A DNA stretch of 64,000 nt from UBA9619 sp964630665. GTDB lineage: Bacteria > Pseudomonadota > Gammaproteobacteria > Arenicellales > UBA868. The translations under genes were made by a program, and so were the position numbers. Shown piece after piece: positions 53,425 through 61,596 of this stretch. Below the pieces are notes generated by a model. The model made no database searches and was not told the DNA's origin. It saw only the letters and a list, made by a program, of their open reading frames with translations. Numbering within the stretch: the stretch's first letter is position 1; every line of letters starts with the position of its first letter. The stretch is taken from assembly GCA_964630665.1 (NCBI GenBank), contig CAZVVN010000010.1, positions 1 through 64,000 on the forward strand, given 5' to 3'.

Positions 53425-54126
53425 CTAGCTTTTCTTGGTAATCCAGAGACACTCTTTACCAAGCAATTCGACCCATTTCTCATGTTCAGCAAGCTCATCC
53501 TCACTTGCACACACTACCACAAACCCGCCCCTGCTCACGTTATCATCAGCATCAACGTCGATTTGACCGAGCATCGATCTACCACCACTATCGAACGTGA
53601 GATCGGTCTGTCCACCGGTCATCGACAGGTACACATCCGCCAGTATCTGCGCATCCAGCAGGCCACCGTGATGGGTCCTGTGACTGTTGTCTACCTGATA
53701 ACGCTTAGCCAATGCATCCAGGCTGTTACGCTGCCCGGGATGCATCCGCCTGGCTAGTGCTAGGCTGTCCGATACCTCGCAATAGTCTTCAATGGGCCCG
53801 TAGACCAGATCCGACAACTTGATTTCATTATCCAAAAACGCAACATCGAACGGAGCGTTGTGAATGATAAGCTCACTGCCTTTGATGAATTCAATAAACT
53901 CTCTCGCGATCTCCGCAAATTTTGGCTTACCGATAAGAAATTCTGGGGTGATGCCGTGAACCTCAATCGCCTCGTCGTCGATATCCCGCTGGGGGTCAAT
54001 ATAACTGTGGAAATACTTCTCGGTTGGCCGGCGGTTGATCGCCTCTACGCAGCCGATTTCAATTACCCGATGGCCGGCTTGCCATGCCAGGCCTGTAGTC
54101 TCAGTATCAAGAAAGACCTGGCGCAT
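53425..54126 (-). CDS. dnaQ: DNA polymerase III epsilon subunit (proofreading exonuclease)
   Basis: A 233-residue DEDDh exonuclease. Exo I holds Asp7 and Glu9 in FLDTETTGL; Exo II lies around HNAPFDVAFLDNEI; Exo III has the His-Asp pair in THHGGLLDAQILADVYL. The C-terminal part mediates contact with the alpha subunit in the family. The start overlaps the 3' end of rnhA by 20 bases on the same strand. The classical gamma arrangement has rnhA and dnaQ divergent; here they are tandem. Confidence 0.97.
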   Translation of the reverse strand: MRQVFLDTETTGLAWQAGHRVIEIGCVEAINRRPTEKYFHSYIDPQRDIDDEAIEVHGITPEFLIGKPKFAEIAREFIEFIKGSELIIHNAPFDVAFLDNEIKLSDLVYGPIEDYCEVSDSLALARRMHPGQRNSLDALAKRYQVDNSHRTHHGGLLDAQILADVYLSMTGGQTDLTFDSGGRSMLGQIDVDADDNVSRGGFVVVCASEDELAEHEKWVELLGKECLWITKKS

Positions 54127-54607
54127 CTAGGTCCTCAACTTCGGCAGCCTGTTGCAGTATCAACCGATCGATTGCCCGATTTGCAAGGGCATCGGCATGC
54201 TCGTTACCGGCATTTCCCGCGTGGCCCTTAACCCAGCACCAGTCTATCTCGTGTCCCTGGCTTGCCTCATCAAGACCTTGCCAAAGGTCCTTGTTCTTTA
54301 CCGGTCTGCCCCCCGACGTTCGCCATCCGTTCCGTTTCCAATTGTTGATCCATGTTGTTATGCCACTGCGCAGATACTGGGAATCGGTATACAGTCGAAC
54401 TGCGCTGTTTCGACTCAGGAACTCCAGCGCCCGCACTGCCGCGGTCAACTCCATACGATTATTGGTTGTGTTTTCTTCAGTACCACTGAGTTCAGTCTCA
54501 TCGCCTTGGTGTTGCACTACCGCGGCCCAGCCTCCAATGCCGGGGTTACCTCGGCAGGCACCGTCGGTATAGATCACGAGTTGCATCTGCTCGGGGTCTG
54601 AAGTCAC
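54107..54607 (-). CDS. rnhA: Ribonuclease HI
   Basis: A 166-residue enzyme that degrades the RNA strand of RNA-DNA hybrids. The catalytic acids lie in IYTDGACRGNPGIGG (Asp), NNRMELTAAVRALE (Glu), LYTDSQYLRSGI (Asp) and GHAGNAGNEHADALA (Asp); the basic handle region WKRNGWRTSGG is present. An ATG seven codons in is an alternative start. It overlaps the methyltransferase gene by 4 bases and dnaQ by 20, so all three are probably one transcript. Confidence 0.97.
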   Translation of the reverse strand: MTSDPEQMQLVIYTDGACRGNPGIGGWAAVVQHQGDETELSGTEENTTNNRMELTAAVRALEFLSRNSAVRLYTDSQYLRSGITTWINNWKRNGWRTSGGRPVKNKDLWQGLDEASQGHEIDWCWVKGHAGNAGNEHADALANRAIDRLILQQAAEVEDLDAPGLS

Positions 54608-55401
54608 AACAGGCCCCGCGACCGAAAACCGGCAGAACGGTGTGCAACAGGTTGCAGACGCTTTCTGTTGCGCAGGCGTACAGGGGCATTCCCGACCTGT
54701 GCCAGTCTCGTGTTAAGGATTTTTTTCTGAGCGACCAGTATGTATGCGCCGGACAACGCCGGCCACCACCTTCTGCCAGCAGTTTCCATAAGCGCTAATC
54801 GGTTGAGAATACGGGATTTCTCCAGAGGCGGTCGGTAGAAGTGCATCGACCCCCCTATAGTTTCCAGGCCGAGCAAAGAGATCCAGTCCTGAATACGAGT
54901 AACAGGCAGATAGTTGCTTTTCCATGGGATTTTTTCTTTGTGACCATAAATCAGCCGGCATAATCCCCAGATCCCGAACGGATTCAAACCACAAACTACC
55001 AGGCAACCTTCAGGTGCCAGTATCGTAGCCACCTCCCGCAGAACAACTCGAGGGTCTGGTGCAAAATCCAGCGTGTGGGCCAGAACGAAAAGGTCTACAA
55101 CGTTCCGGCCGAGCGGAAGAGCGGCCCAGTCGGCAAATACACCCACACTGTTGCCCGACGGGCCCTGGGGATCGATATAGATCCGTAATCTCGAGTCTAC
55201 TCTTGTCAGAAAGTCCGCCCCGCCAGGTCCCATCTGAACCGTCGTGTCGCGATATTGACACGGCAATACCCTGGAGAATTGGTCGAGCGCACTCCCGGCC
55301 AATGCTCTTCCCAGCTCGGTTTGAAACCAGTCGCTTAACTCCTGACCTTGTGCTCTTGTTATCTCTCGATCAAGCATCTGGGCGATATTCTGCCGTGGCA
55401 C
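54604..55401 (-). CDS. Class I SAM-dependent methyltransferase (YafS-like)
   Basis: A 265-residue protein with a Rossmann-like methyltransferase core. The segment LPLGRNVVDLFVLAHTLDFA followed by DPRVVLREVATILAPEG and CLVVCGLNPFG corresponds to motifs II-III of the Methyltransf_11 group. The glycine-rich SAM loop is not a clean match. The C terminus is Arg-rich (RNRKRLQPVAHRSAGFR). Position immediately upstream of rnhA is that of yafS in enterobacteria, whose substrate is unknown. Confidence 0.75.
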   Translation of the reverse strand: MPRQNIAQMLDREITRAQGQELSDWFQTELGRALAGSALDQFSRVLPCQYRDTTVQMGPGGADFLTRVDSRLRIYIDPQGPSGNSVGVFADWAALPLGRNVVDLFVLAHTLDFAPDPRVVLREVATILAPEGCLVVCGLNPFGIWGLCRLIYGHKEKIPWKSNYLPVTRIQDWISLLGLETIGGSMHFYRPPLEKSRILNRLALMETAGRRWWPALSGAYILVAQKKILNTRLAQVGNAPVRLRNRKRLQPVAHRSAGFRSRGLL

Positions 55402-55458
55402 ACTTCGAAATCACTGTTAGAGACAAAGAATATCAAAAACAACTTGTGACTGTCAGTT

Positions 55459-55923
55459 TCAAACTCTATCGAGAGCACGATGCATGACAAAAGCATCTTC
55501 TTTGGCTCCCTGGGACCTGTAGTAGTCCTTCCTGACCGCCAATTCAATAAATCCTTCTGTCTCGTAAAGAGATCTCGCGGCTAGGTTACTGGGTCGTACT
55601 TCCAACTGGATGTAATCGGCTCCCAGGCGTGAGGCATCAATACAGGCCTTACGCAGAAGACCTCTGCCAAGCCCTAAGCGTTGCTGCTGAGACCCCACTG
55701 CGAGATTCAATAAATGTGCCTCGCCCCCGCCAACCGACATGACCAGATAACCAGCAACTTGCCCCTCGACTTCCAGGACCCAGCACTCGTACCCTGCGCT
55801 CAGGCAATCAGAAAAGTTCCCGGATGTCCACGGGTAGGCCGCAGCGGATTGTTCAATCGATGTGACCAGAGGCAGATCGAACCCGGTCATCGGGCGGTAT
55901 CGATGTCGGGATTCTTCAGGCAC
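55459..55923 (-). CDS. rimI: Ribosomal protein S18 alanine N-acetyltransferase RimI
   Basis: A GNAT acetyltransferase expected to acetylate the N-terminal Ala of ribosomal protein S18. The start is placed at GTG 55923, giving 154 residues; the frame is open to 56058, but that part lies inside the glycosylase gene. The acetyl-CoA loop is QQQRLGLGRGLLRKA and LEVRPSNLAARSLYETEGF is the conserved C-terminal motif. GTG 55929 and ATG 55890 are other options. It follows the uracil-DNA glycosylase gene with an 8-base overlap, a common pairing, and its presumed target rpsR lies at 50.5 kb. Confidence 0.9.
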   Translation of the reverse strand: MPEESRHRYRPMTGFDLPLVTSIEQSAAAYPWTSGNFSDCLSAGYECWVLEVEGQVAGYLVMSVGGGEAHLLNLAVGSQQQRLGLGRGLLRKACIDASRLGADYIQLEVRPSNLAARSLYETEGFIELAVRKDYYRSQGAKEDAFVMHRALDRV

Positions 55924-56629
55924 TCTCACCTGACTTTTCAAGACTTGAACGTGCAAGAAAAAGGTCTTCCCAGGCTTTTCTTTTCTCCAGGGGAGAGCGA
56001 AGAAGGTATGCGGGATGGTAGGTCGCAATGAGCGGAATGCCGAATTCTCTATACTCATGAACCTGACCTCGCAGTCTGCTTATCGGAGTTGTGTCCTTGA
56101 GCAGTGACTGCGCTGCAAACCGCCCCATAGCGATGATTATCTTTGGCTGAATATTTCCAATCTGCTGATGCAGGTAGGATTCGCATTGGCGAACTTCTTC
56201 TCCCATGGGGTCGCGATTACGCGGCGGTCTGCACTTAAGGACATTCGCGACGTACACATCATCGCGATTCAGCCCCAGGCTCGAAAGCATATTGTTCAGC
56301 AATTGTCCCGCCCGTCCGACAAAAGGCACCCCTTGTTTGTCTTCTTCGGCACCTGGCGCCTCGCCAACCAGTAGCCAGTCTGCTGTCGCACTACCCGAAC
56401 CAAATACCGTATTTCGCCGGCTCTCACATAACTCACAAGCCCGACAGCCCTTAACGATCTCCTCCACCGATTGCAGACTCTGCAGATCACCCGGGCTTTC
56501 CAGATCGTCAGTATGGGTACGAGTCAAGTTTTCAACATCCACTACCGCGGCAGATGACCCGGCTTCAGAGCTAACCCAGCCGGTGACGCCCAGGGCGCTC
56601 AGGTACTGTCTGCGCCGTCGCTCGTCCAC
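55916..56629 (-). CDS. Family 4 (Fe-S) uracil-DNA glycosylase
   Basis: A 237-residue base-excision glycosylase removing uracil from DNA. Motif GEAPGAEEDKQGVPFVGRAG is intact and the second active-site segment is TYHPAYLLRSP. Cluster Cys are Cys65 and Cys68 in CRACELC, Cys133 in LKCRPP and Cys149 in RQCESYL, spaced as in family 4; Cys62 is an extra Cys close by. The first 55 residues are variable and resemble the disordered N-terminal extensions found in gammaproteobacterial copies. The start is GTG 56629. It lies 15 bases after leuA. Confidence 0.92.
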   Translation of the reverse strand: MDERRRRQYLSALGVTGWVSSEAGSSAAVVDVENLTRTHTDDLESPGDLQSLQSVEEIVKGCRACELCESRRNTVFGSGSATADWLLVGEAPGAEEDKQGVPFVGRAGQLLNNMLSSLGLNRDDVYVANVLKCRPPRNRDPMGEEVRQCESYLHQQIGNIQPKIIIAMGRFAAQSLLKDTTPISRLRGQVHEYREFGIPLIATYHPAYLLRSPLEKRKAWEDLFLARSSLEKSGESA

Positions 56630-56644
56630 TTCCAGTTGGGCCGC

Positions 56645-58192
56645 CTAAACCGCACCGCTCAGCTGCGGGTGAATCTGGCCTTGCTCTCCCTCGAGTTTGT
56701 TGAGAGCGTTGACGTAAGCTTTTACAGAGGCAATGACGATATCAGTGTCCGCTCCCTGACCGTTTACGATTCGCCCCTCCTTTTGCAAGCGAACGCTGAC
56801 CTCACCCTGGGCATCGGTTCCGGAGGTTATGTTATTCACCGAATATAGGACCAATTCACTTTCCGAGGGAAACACGTTCTGAACAGCCTTGTAAGAGGCA
56901 TCCACAACACCATCCCCTTCTGCCTGACCAGTCTTCTCTACACCATCAACGCTCAGAACGACCTCGGCCTTCGGAATTCGACCGGTGTATAGATCCGCTT
57001 TCATCGAGATCAGTTGCAGTTTTTCATTGACCCGACTGGCTACCTTATCCGTTACAAGCGCCTGCAGATCCTCGTCAAATATTTCATGCTTTTTGTCAGC
57101 CAAATCCTTGAACCTGGCAAAAGCCTCGTCTCGTTCGACGTTGGACTCAAACTCAACGCCGAGCACCCCCAGTCGGTCTGTGAAGGCTCGGCGACCAGAG
57201 TGCTTGCCGAGAACCAGTCGATTGGCGGACCAGCCGACATCTTCAGCTCGCATTATCTCGTAAGTCTCCCTGGCTTTGATGACACCGTCCTGGTGAATTC
57301 CAGCTTCATGGGCAAACGCATTGGCCCCGACAATCGCTTTATTGGGCTGTACCGGGAAACCTGTCACGCTGGAGACAAGTCGACTGACCGGCACGATCTG
57401 AGTCGTATCGATCTGAGTATCACAAGGAAAAACATCTTGCCGTGTGCGAACAGCCATAACGATCTCTTCCAGCGACGCGTTCCCGGCCCGTTCGCCCAGA
57501 CCATTAATAGTGCATTCAACCTGCCTGGCCCCGTTCAGAATAGCGGCTAGGGAATTGGCCACAGCCAGACCCAGATCGTTGTGGCAGTGAACAGAAAACA
57601 CAGCCCTGTCGGAGTTTGGGATACGGTCAATCAGGGTGTGGATCAGTTCACCGAACTGGCTTGGCATAGTGTATCCGACTGTGTCGGGTATGTTGATGGT
57701 AGTGGCTCCAGCATCGATTACAGCCTCCAGGATCCGGCACAAAAACTCCGGTTCAGAGCGACCGGCATCTTCGGGTGAAAACTCCACATCGTCGGTGCTG
57801 TTCCGGGCCTGTCTAACCGACAGAACAGCCTGCTCCAATACCTCACTGGGAGACATTCTCAGTTTCTCCCTCATATGGATGGGTGACGTCGCTATGAAGG
57901 TGTGAATTCTCGGTTGTGCGGCAGGCTTTACCGCATCAGCAGCCAGTCCAACATCCCTGGCGTTGGCCCGAGCCAGCCCGCAGATCACACTTTGCCTGAC
58001 CAGTGTGGCAATTTTCTGGACTGCGTCAAAATCTCCTGGGCTTGCTGCAGGAAATCCTGCCTCGATGACGTCCACCTTTAGCCGCTCGAGCTGTCGAGCG
58101 ATCCGCATTTTTTCATCCCCGGTCATCGAAGCACCAGGACTCTGTTCGCCATCGCGAAGTGTCGTGTCAAAAATGATCAGTCGGTCTTCCAT
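56645..58192 (-). CDS. leuA: 2-isopropylmalate synthase
   Basis: It condenses acetyl-CoA with 2-oxoisovalerate, the first step of leucine synthesis. The start is ATG 58192 with AGGTG upstream, giving 515 residues. The N-terminal catalytic TIM barrel has TTLRDGEQSPGASM, the metal site in HCHNDLGLAVANS, and TINGLGERAGNASLEEI. The C-terminal LeuA dimer domain, which binds leucine for feedback inhibition, follows (VLSVDGVEKTGQAEGDGVVDA region). Its substrate comes from the ilv genes in the same block. Upstream lie its own promoter and a candidate Leu-rich leader peptide. Confidence 0.97.
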   Translation of the reverse strand: MEDRLIIFDTTLRDGEQSPGASMTGDEKMRIARQLERLKVDVIEAGFPAASPGDFDAVQKIATLVRQSVICGLARANARDVGLAADAVKPAAQPRIHTFIATSPIHMREKLRMSPSEVLEQAVLSVRQARNSTDDVEFSPEDAGRSEPEFLCRILEAVIDAGATTINIPDTVGYTMPSQFGELIHTLIDRIPNSDRAVFSVHCHNDLGLAVANSLAAILNGARQVECTINGLGERAGNASLEEIVMAVRTRQDVFPCDTQIDTTQIVPVSRLVSSVTGFPVQPNKAIVGANAFAHEAGIHQDGVIKARETYEIMRAEDVGWSANRLVLGKHSGRRAFTDRLGVLGVEFESNVERDEAFARFKDLADKKHEIFDEDLQALVTDKVASRVNEKLQLISMKADLYTGRIPKAEVVLSVDGVEKTGQAEGDGVVDASYKAVQNVFPSESELVLYSVNNITSGTDAQGEVSVRLQKEGRIVNGQGADTDIVIASVKAYVNALNKLEGEQGQIHPQLSGAV

Positions 58193-58346
58193 TTTGCACC
58201 TCGTTAAATTCAATGTTGAGCCGCTTCCGGTTTCACACGGCACTGCGTGCAGCAGATCTTCGGGAGCGCTTTCCAGCCACCCGGGCACACGAACAGCATG
58301 GCCATTCGTAGTAAGCAGAGGTGGAGATGTTTAATTGAAAGAGAGG

Positions 58347-58415
58347 GGATGTGCGCCTAACGGCGCAGCAGCAGAACGCGGGAAAGAGGCAGGCAGGCCA
58401 GACACTGCCTCTGGC
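58347..58415 (-). promoter_or_regulatory. Mutually exclusive hairpins in the leuA leader
   Basis: Three stems can form in the transcript: GCCAGA/TCTGGC (58415-58410 with 58402-58397), GAGGCAG/CTGCCTC (58411-58405 with 58392-58386), and TGCGCC/GGCGCA with a four-base loop (58367-58352). The first two share bases and exclude each other. The third begins at the last Leu codon and spans the leader stop codon, so a ribosome held at the Leu codons would block it. No T run follows, so simple intrinsic termination is not evident. Confidence 0.4.
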
Positions 58416-58458
58416 AATTCTTGGAGGAAGCGTCTGAATGTGAATCAATTTTTTTCAT
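58357..58458 (-). CDS. Candidate leucine-rich leader peptide of leuA
   Basis: A 33-codon ORF, ATG 58458 to TAG 58357, lies 165 bases before leuA. It starts MKKIDSHSDASSKN and ends QCLACLPLSRVLLLRR. Leu occupies positions 20, 23, 25, 29, 30 and 31, and three consecutive CTG codons come just before the end. A near-consensus promoter lies upstream and overlapping hairpins cover the Leu codons. This is the expected form of a leucine attenuation peptide (LeuL type). No good Shine-Dalgarno precedes the ATG, and a clean terminator is not seen, so the mechanism remains inference. Confidence 0.55.
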   Translation of the reverse strand: MKKIDSHSDASSKNCQRQCLACLPLSRVLLLRR

Positions 58459-58500
58459 TACAGTTTTCAGACTGGCAGGAACTCCCTCCAGTTGCGGGCA

Positions 58501-58528
58501 AGTATACCCGGGGGTCAGATTTTATCAA
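58501..58528 (-). promoter_or_regulatory. Sigma70 promoter of the leuA leader
   Basis: On the minus strand TTGATA (58528-58523), a 16-base spacer and TATACT (58506-58501) overlap the last codons of pssA. Transcription would begin near 58494, giving about 36 bases before the leader peptide and about 300 before leuA. This gives leuA a start independent of pssA. Confidence 0.6.
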
Positions 58529-59342
58529 CTCCGACTTCATTCGCACTAGCTGCCTCGTCATCGGCTTCCAGATCATCATCACCTGCCGCGAAATCCACTT
58601 TCCCATCGCGCCGCAAAACCAACCAGACAAGGGGACCCGAGAATAGAAAACCAGCGGAAAGCAGTAGCAGCACCCGCGGCGGATCGAATGAAATAAGTAC
58701 AAAAACGAAGACCAGAACCAGCAGAGACACAAACGGCACGCGATTCTTGAGATCGAGATCCTTGAAGCTTCTGTAAGGAAGGGAGCTGACCATCGCCAGC
58801 GAAAGTAACATGACGAGCAGCAGATTCCCCCACACAATGGCGTGGCTTTCAAATGGCTGGCTCGGCAGCGACCACAGGACACTCGCCGCCACTACAGCAG
58901 CGGCGGGGCATGGCAAGCCCTGGAAATACCGGTTACTCGTATTCTCCTGAGTATTGAACCGGGCCAGTCTCAGAGCCGTCGCCGCAACGTAGATGAACGC
59001 GGTCAACCAACCCACTTTACCGAGATCCTTCAGGCCCCACTCGTAAAATACCAGCGCCGGGGCCAGACCGAATGCGACCAGATCCACAAGACTGTCATAT
59101 TCTTTACCGAAGTCACTGACCGTATTGGTCATTCTGGCGACTCGCCCGTCCAGGCTGTCCAAAACTGCCGCAATGATAATCGCTACCGCAGAGTGCTCGA
59201 AGTTGCCTACTGTGGCCTGGACGATCGCATAGAAAGCGGCAAACAGACTCCCGGTCGTAAACAGATTCGGAAGGATATAGATTCCCTTTCGCCCTCGATC
59301 GGCACGCTCGATCCGTCTTACTTTTCCTGTTCTTCCCACCAT
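58515..59342 (-). CDS. pssA: CDP-diacylglycerol-serine O-phosphatidyltransferase
   Basis: A 275-residue integral membrane enzyme forming phosphatidylserine from CDP-diacylglycerol and serine. The CDP-alcohol phosphotransferase motif is complete: Asp65-Gly-x-x-Ala-Arg70, Gly79, Asp83 and Asp87 (LDSLDGRVARMTN, then GKEYDSLVD). About seven hydrophobic helices are predicted. The C terminus is acidic and soluble (GDDDLEADDEAAS). It belongs to the membrane-bound type rather than the E. coli phospholipase D-like type. psd lies 2 bases upstream, giving both steps to phosphatidylethanolamine. Confidence 0.96.
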   Translation of the reverse strand: MVGRTGKVRRIERADRGRKGIYILPNLFTTGSLFAAFYAIVQATVGNFEHSAVAIIIAAVLDSLDGRVARMTNTVSDFGKEYDSLVDLVAFGLAPALVFYEWGLKDLGKVGWLTAFIYVAATALRLARFNTQENTSNRYFQGLPCPAAAVVAASVLWSLPSQPFESHAIVWGNLLLVMLLSLAMVSSLPYRSFKDLDLKNRVPFVSLLVLVFVFVLISFDPPRVLLLLSAGFLFSGPLVWLVLRRDGKVDFAAGDDDLEADDEAASANEVGVDKI

Positions 59343-59344
59343 CG

Positions 59345-59989
59345 TTATTCTGAGCTCGGGAGGTAGGCGATAATATCACTACCGGAGAGAACCCAGCGTC
59401 CCAGTCGAGCCACTACACGACTCCCCTCTGGCAGATAGACATCGACCCGCGACCCGAAACGAATAAATCCATAGCGCTCACCTCGTTCGACCTTTTGACC
59501 GACCACGAGGTATGAGAGAATCCTCCGGGCGACCAGACCGGCAATTTGGACACTGGTGACGTCCCACCCCCCCGGGGTCCGTATCTGAATGGCCGAACGC
59601 TCGTTTGAGGTAGATGCCTTATCCAGCGCGGCGTTAAAAAACCTTCCTTGCTTATACCACCGCTCAATTACTACACCATCCACAGGAGTCCTGTTCGAAT
59701 GTACCGAAAAGATGTTCATGAATATGCTAATTTTTACAGCGGGCCGCACCAGATAAGGGTCCTGGGTGTTTTCTATCGAAACAACTTTACCGTGAGCTGG
59801 TGAAACAACGGCACCTGGGTGCTCGGGAATTGATCGACTCGGGTCCCGAAAAAACTGAACTGCCAAGACAAACAGAATCCACAACGGCAGGGCCCAGGCT
59901 ACGCCGGCCAGATAATGGACCAGCAAGGCCGCAACGAGAAACACAAGCAGTCTCGTCCAACCCTCCCTCGCGATCAATGGGTGGTCCAT
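59345..59989 (-). CDS. psd: Phosphatidylserine decarboxylase proenzyme, short type
   Basis: A 214-residue proenzyme that decarboxylates phosphatidylserine to phosphatidylethanolamine. Two hydrophobic segments near the N terminus (about 13-45) anchor it. SPAHGKVVSIE and MNIFSVHSNRTPVDG are conserved. Self-cleavage is expected between Gly179 and Ser180 in RFGSRVDVYLPEG, with Ser180 becoming the pyruvoyl group. The length fits the compact PSD-A type rather than the roughly 320-residue E. coli form. It is coupled to pssA and follows ilvC by 46 bases. Confidence 0.95.
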   Translation of the reverse strand: MDHPLIAREGWTRLLVFLVAALLVHYLAGVAWALPLWILFVLAVQFFRDPSRSIPEHPGAVVSPAHGKVVSIENTQDPYLVRPAVKISIFMNIFSVHSNRTPVDGVVIERWYKQGRFFNAALDKASTSNERSAIQIRTPGGWDVTSVQIAGLVARRILSYLVVGQKVERGERYGFIRFGSRVDVYLPEGSRVVARLGRWVLSGSDIIAYLPSSE

Positions 59990-60035
59990 CCGCGGGCCGT
60001 ACTAAGGCAGGCTACTCCCCTGCAACTGTCCGGAT

Positions 60036-61052
60036 TCAGTTGACGTTCTTGTCAACCAGCTTCCCTCTCTGGATCCATGGCATCATTGAGCGAAGCCTCT
60101 CCCCGACCTCCTCTATAGAATGCTCTTGACCTTTCGCACGAAGATCCTGAAACTTTTTACCACCCGAGCGACTCTCATTCATCCATTCCTTGGCAAACTC
60201 TCCCGACTGTATTTGCGCTAGAATCTTTTTCATCTCCGCCCTGGTTCTATCGTCGACGACCCTCGGCCCGCGCGTGACATCACCATATTCCGCAGTGTTG
60301 GACACCGAGTAGCGCATGTTTGCGATTCCACCTTCATAGATAAGATCCACAATCAGTTTCGTTTCATGAAGGCATTCAAAATACGCCATCTCGGGCGCAT
60401 AGCCCGCCTCTACCAATGTTTCAAATCCAGCCTGGATCAGGGATGTTATGCCGCCACACAGAACAGTCTGCTCACCGAACAGGTCTGTCTCGGTTTCTTC
60501 CTTGTAAGTCGTCTCTATAACACCAGCACGCCCGCCACCGATCGCACAGGCATAAGACAGGGCAACGTCACGGGCCTGACCTGAGGCATCCTGTTCGACT
60601 GCAATCAGGCACGGTACCCCGCCCCCCTCAACATAGGTAGAACGGACAAGGTGCCCAGGTCCCTTAGGTGCAATCATAATGACATCCACTTCTTTGCTGG
60701 GCTCTATAAATCCAAAGTGGATGCTGAAACCGTGCGCAAACGCCAGTGCCGCACCCGCTTTGACATTCTGCTGAATCTCTGCCTCGAAAATATCGGCCTG
60801 CAGTTCATCGGGAACCAGCACCATCACCACGTCAGCTCCATCGACCGCTTCCGGGACGCTGGATACGGCAAGGCCGGCCCTCTCAACTTTATCGCGGGAA
60901 GGCGAATCTTCGCGCAAGCCAACCACCACGTTCACTCCACTGTCACGCAGATTGTTGGCATGCGCATGCCCCTGGGATCCGTAACCGATCACGGCGACCT
61001 TTCTGCTTTGAATTACGCCGCGATCGGCATCACTGTCGTAAAAGATTTTCAT
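60036..61052 (-). CDS. ilvC: Ketol-acid reductoisomerase
   Basis: A 338-residue class I enzyme that isomerises and reduces acetolactate and acetohydroxybutyrate with NADPH, the second common step of valine, leucine and isoleucine synthesis. The cofactor motif GYGSQGHAHANNLRDSG is near the N terminus; HGFSIHFG, MIAPKGPGHLVRSTY, YKEETETDLFGEQTVLCGG and TAEYGDVTRGPRV match the family. It lies 49 bases after ilvN. Confidence 0.98.
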   Translation of the reverse strand: MKIFYDSDADRGVIQSRKVAVIGYGSQGHAHANNLRDSGVNVVVGLREDSPSRDKVERAGLAVSSVPEAVDGADVVMVLVPDELQADIFEAEIQQNVKAGAALAFAHGFSIHFGFIEPSKEVDVIMIAPKGPGHLVRSTYVEGGGVPCLIAVEQDASGQARDVALSYACAIGGGRAGVIETTYKEETETDLFGEQTVLCGGITSLIQAGFETLVEAGYAPEMAYFECLHETKLIVDLIYEGGIANMRYSVSNTAEYGDVTRGPRVVDDRTRAEMKKILAQIQSGEFAKEWMNESRSGGKKFQDLRAKGQEHSIEEVGERLRSMMPWIQRGKLVDKNVN

Positions 61053-61101
61053 CTGTAATACTCCCTTTAAGATTCAGATAATGGATTCCTGGTCACCCGC
61101 T

Positions 61102-61593
61102 CTAGAGCCGCAGTGCCCGCTCACCCCGGGCGATTCCCGATACTCCGGAACGCACGACTTCTATGACGTCAGTGTCCCCAAGTGCCTCGATGAACGCGTC
61201 CAATTTGCCCACGGGACCTGTGATCTCGATGGTGTAGGTATTGTTTGTGACATCGATAATACGTCCCCGGAAAATGTCGCTTAAGCGTTTGATTTCCTCG
61301 CGATGTTCGCGTTCGGCAACAACCTTGAGCAACATCAACTCGCGTTCAATATGACGACCTTCCGTCAGGTCGACGAGTCGAACGACATCAATCAGTTTGT
61401 TTAATTGCTTAGTGATCTGTTCAATGATTTGATCCGACCCATAAGTGACAATCGTCATGCGAGACAGGGTTTCATCTTCGGTCGGCGCAACGGTCAGCGA
61501 TTCGATGTTATAGCCTCGGGCCGAAAAAAGACCTGCTATCCTAGACAGCGCACCAGCCTCATTCTCGACCAGCAGTGCAATAATTCGTCTCAT
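61102..61593 (-). CDS. ilvN: Acetolactate synthase small (regulatory) subunit
   Basis: A 163-residue regulatory subunit of acetohydroxyacid synthase that confers valine feedback inhibition. The N-terminal ACT domain begins RRIIALLVENEAGALSRIAG and continues LFSARGYNIESLTVAPTED; the C-terminal domain has DIFRGRIIDVTNNTYTIEIT. It lies 3 bases after the large subunit. The length corresponds to the IlvH/IlvN type paired with ilvI or ilvB. Confidence 0.97.
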   Translation of the reverse strand: MRRIIALLVENEAGALSRIAGLFSARGYNIESLTVAPTEDETLSRMTIVTYGSDQIIEQITKQLNKLIDVVRLVDLTEGRHIERELMLLKVVAEREHREEIKRLSDIFRGRIIDVTNNTYTIEITGPVGKLDAFIEALGDTDVIEVVRSGVSGIARGERALRL

Positions 61594-61596
61594 AGC

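Noticed and set aside
54152..54601. 149-codon open frame on the plus strand
   Set aside because: It is antisense to rnhA, whose catalytic motifs are complete; no ribosome binding site or family features on the plus strand.
57014..57550. 178-codon open frame on the plus strand
   Set aside because: It is antisense to leuA, which is intact and conserved there.
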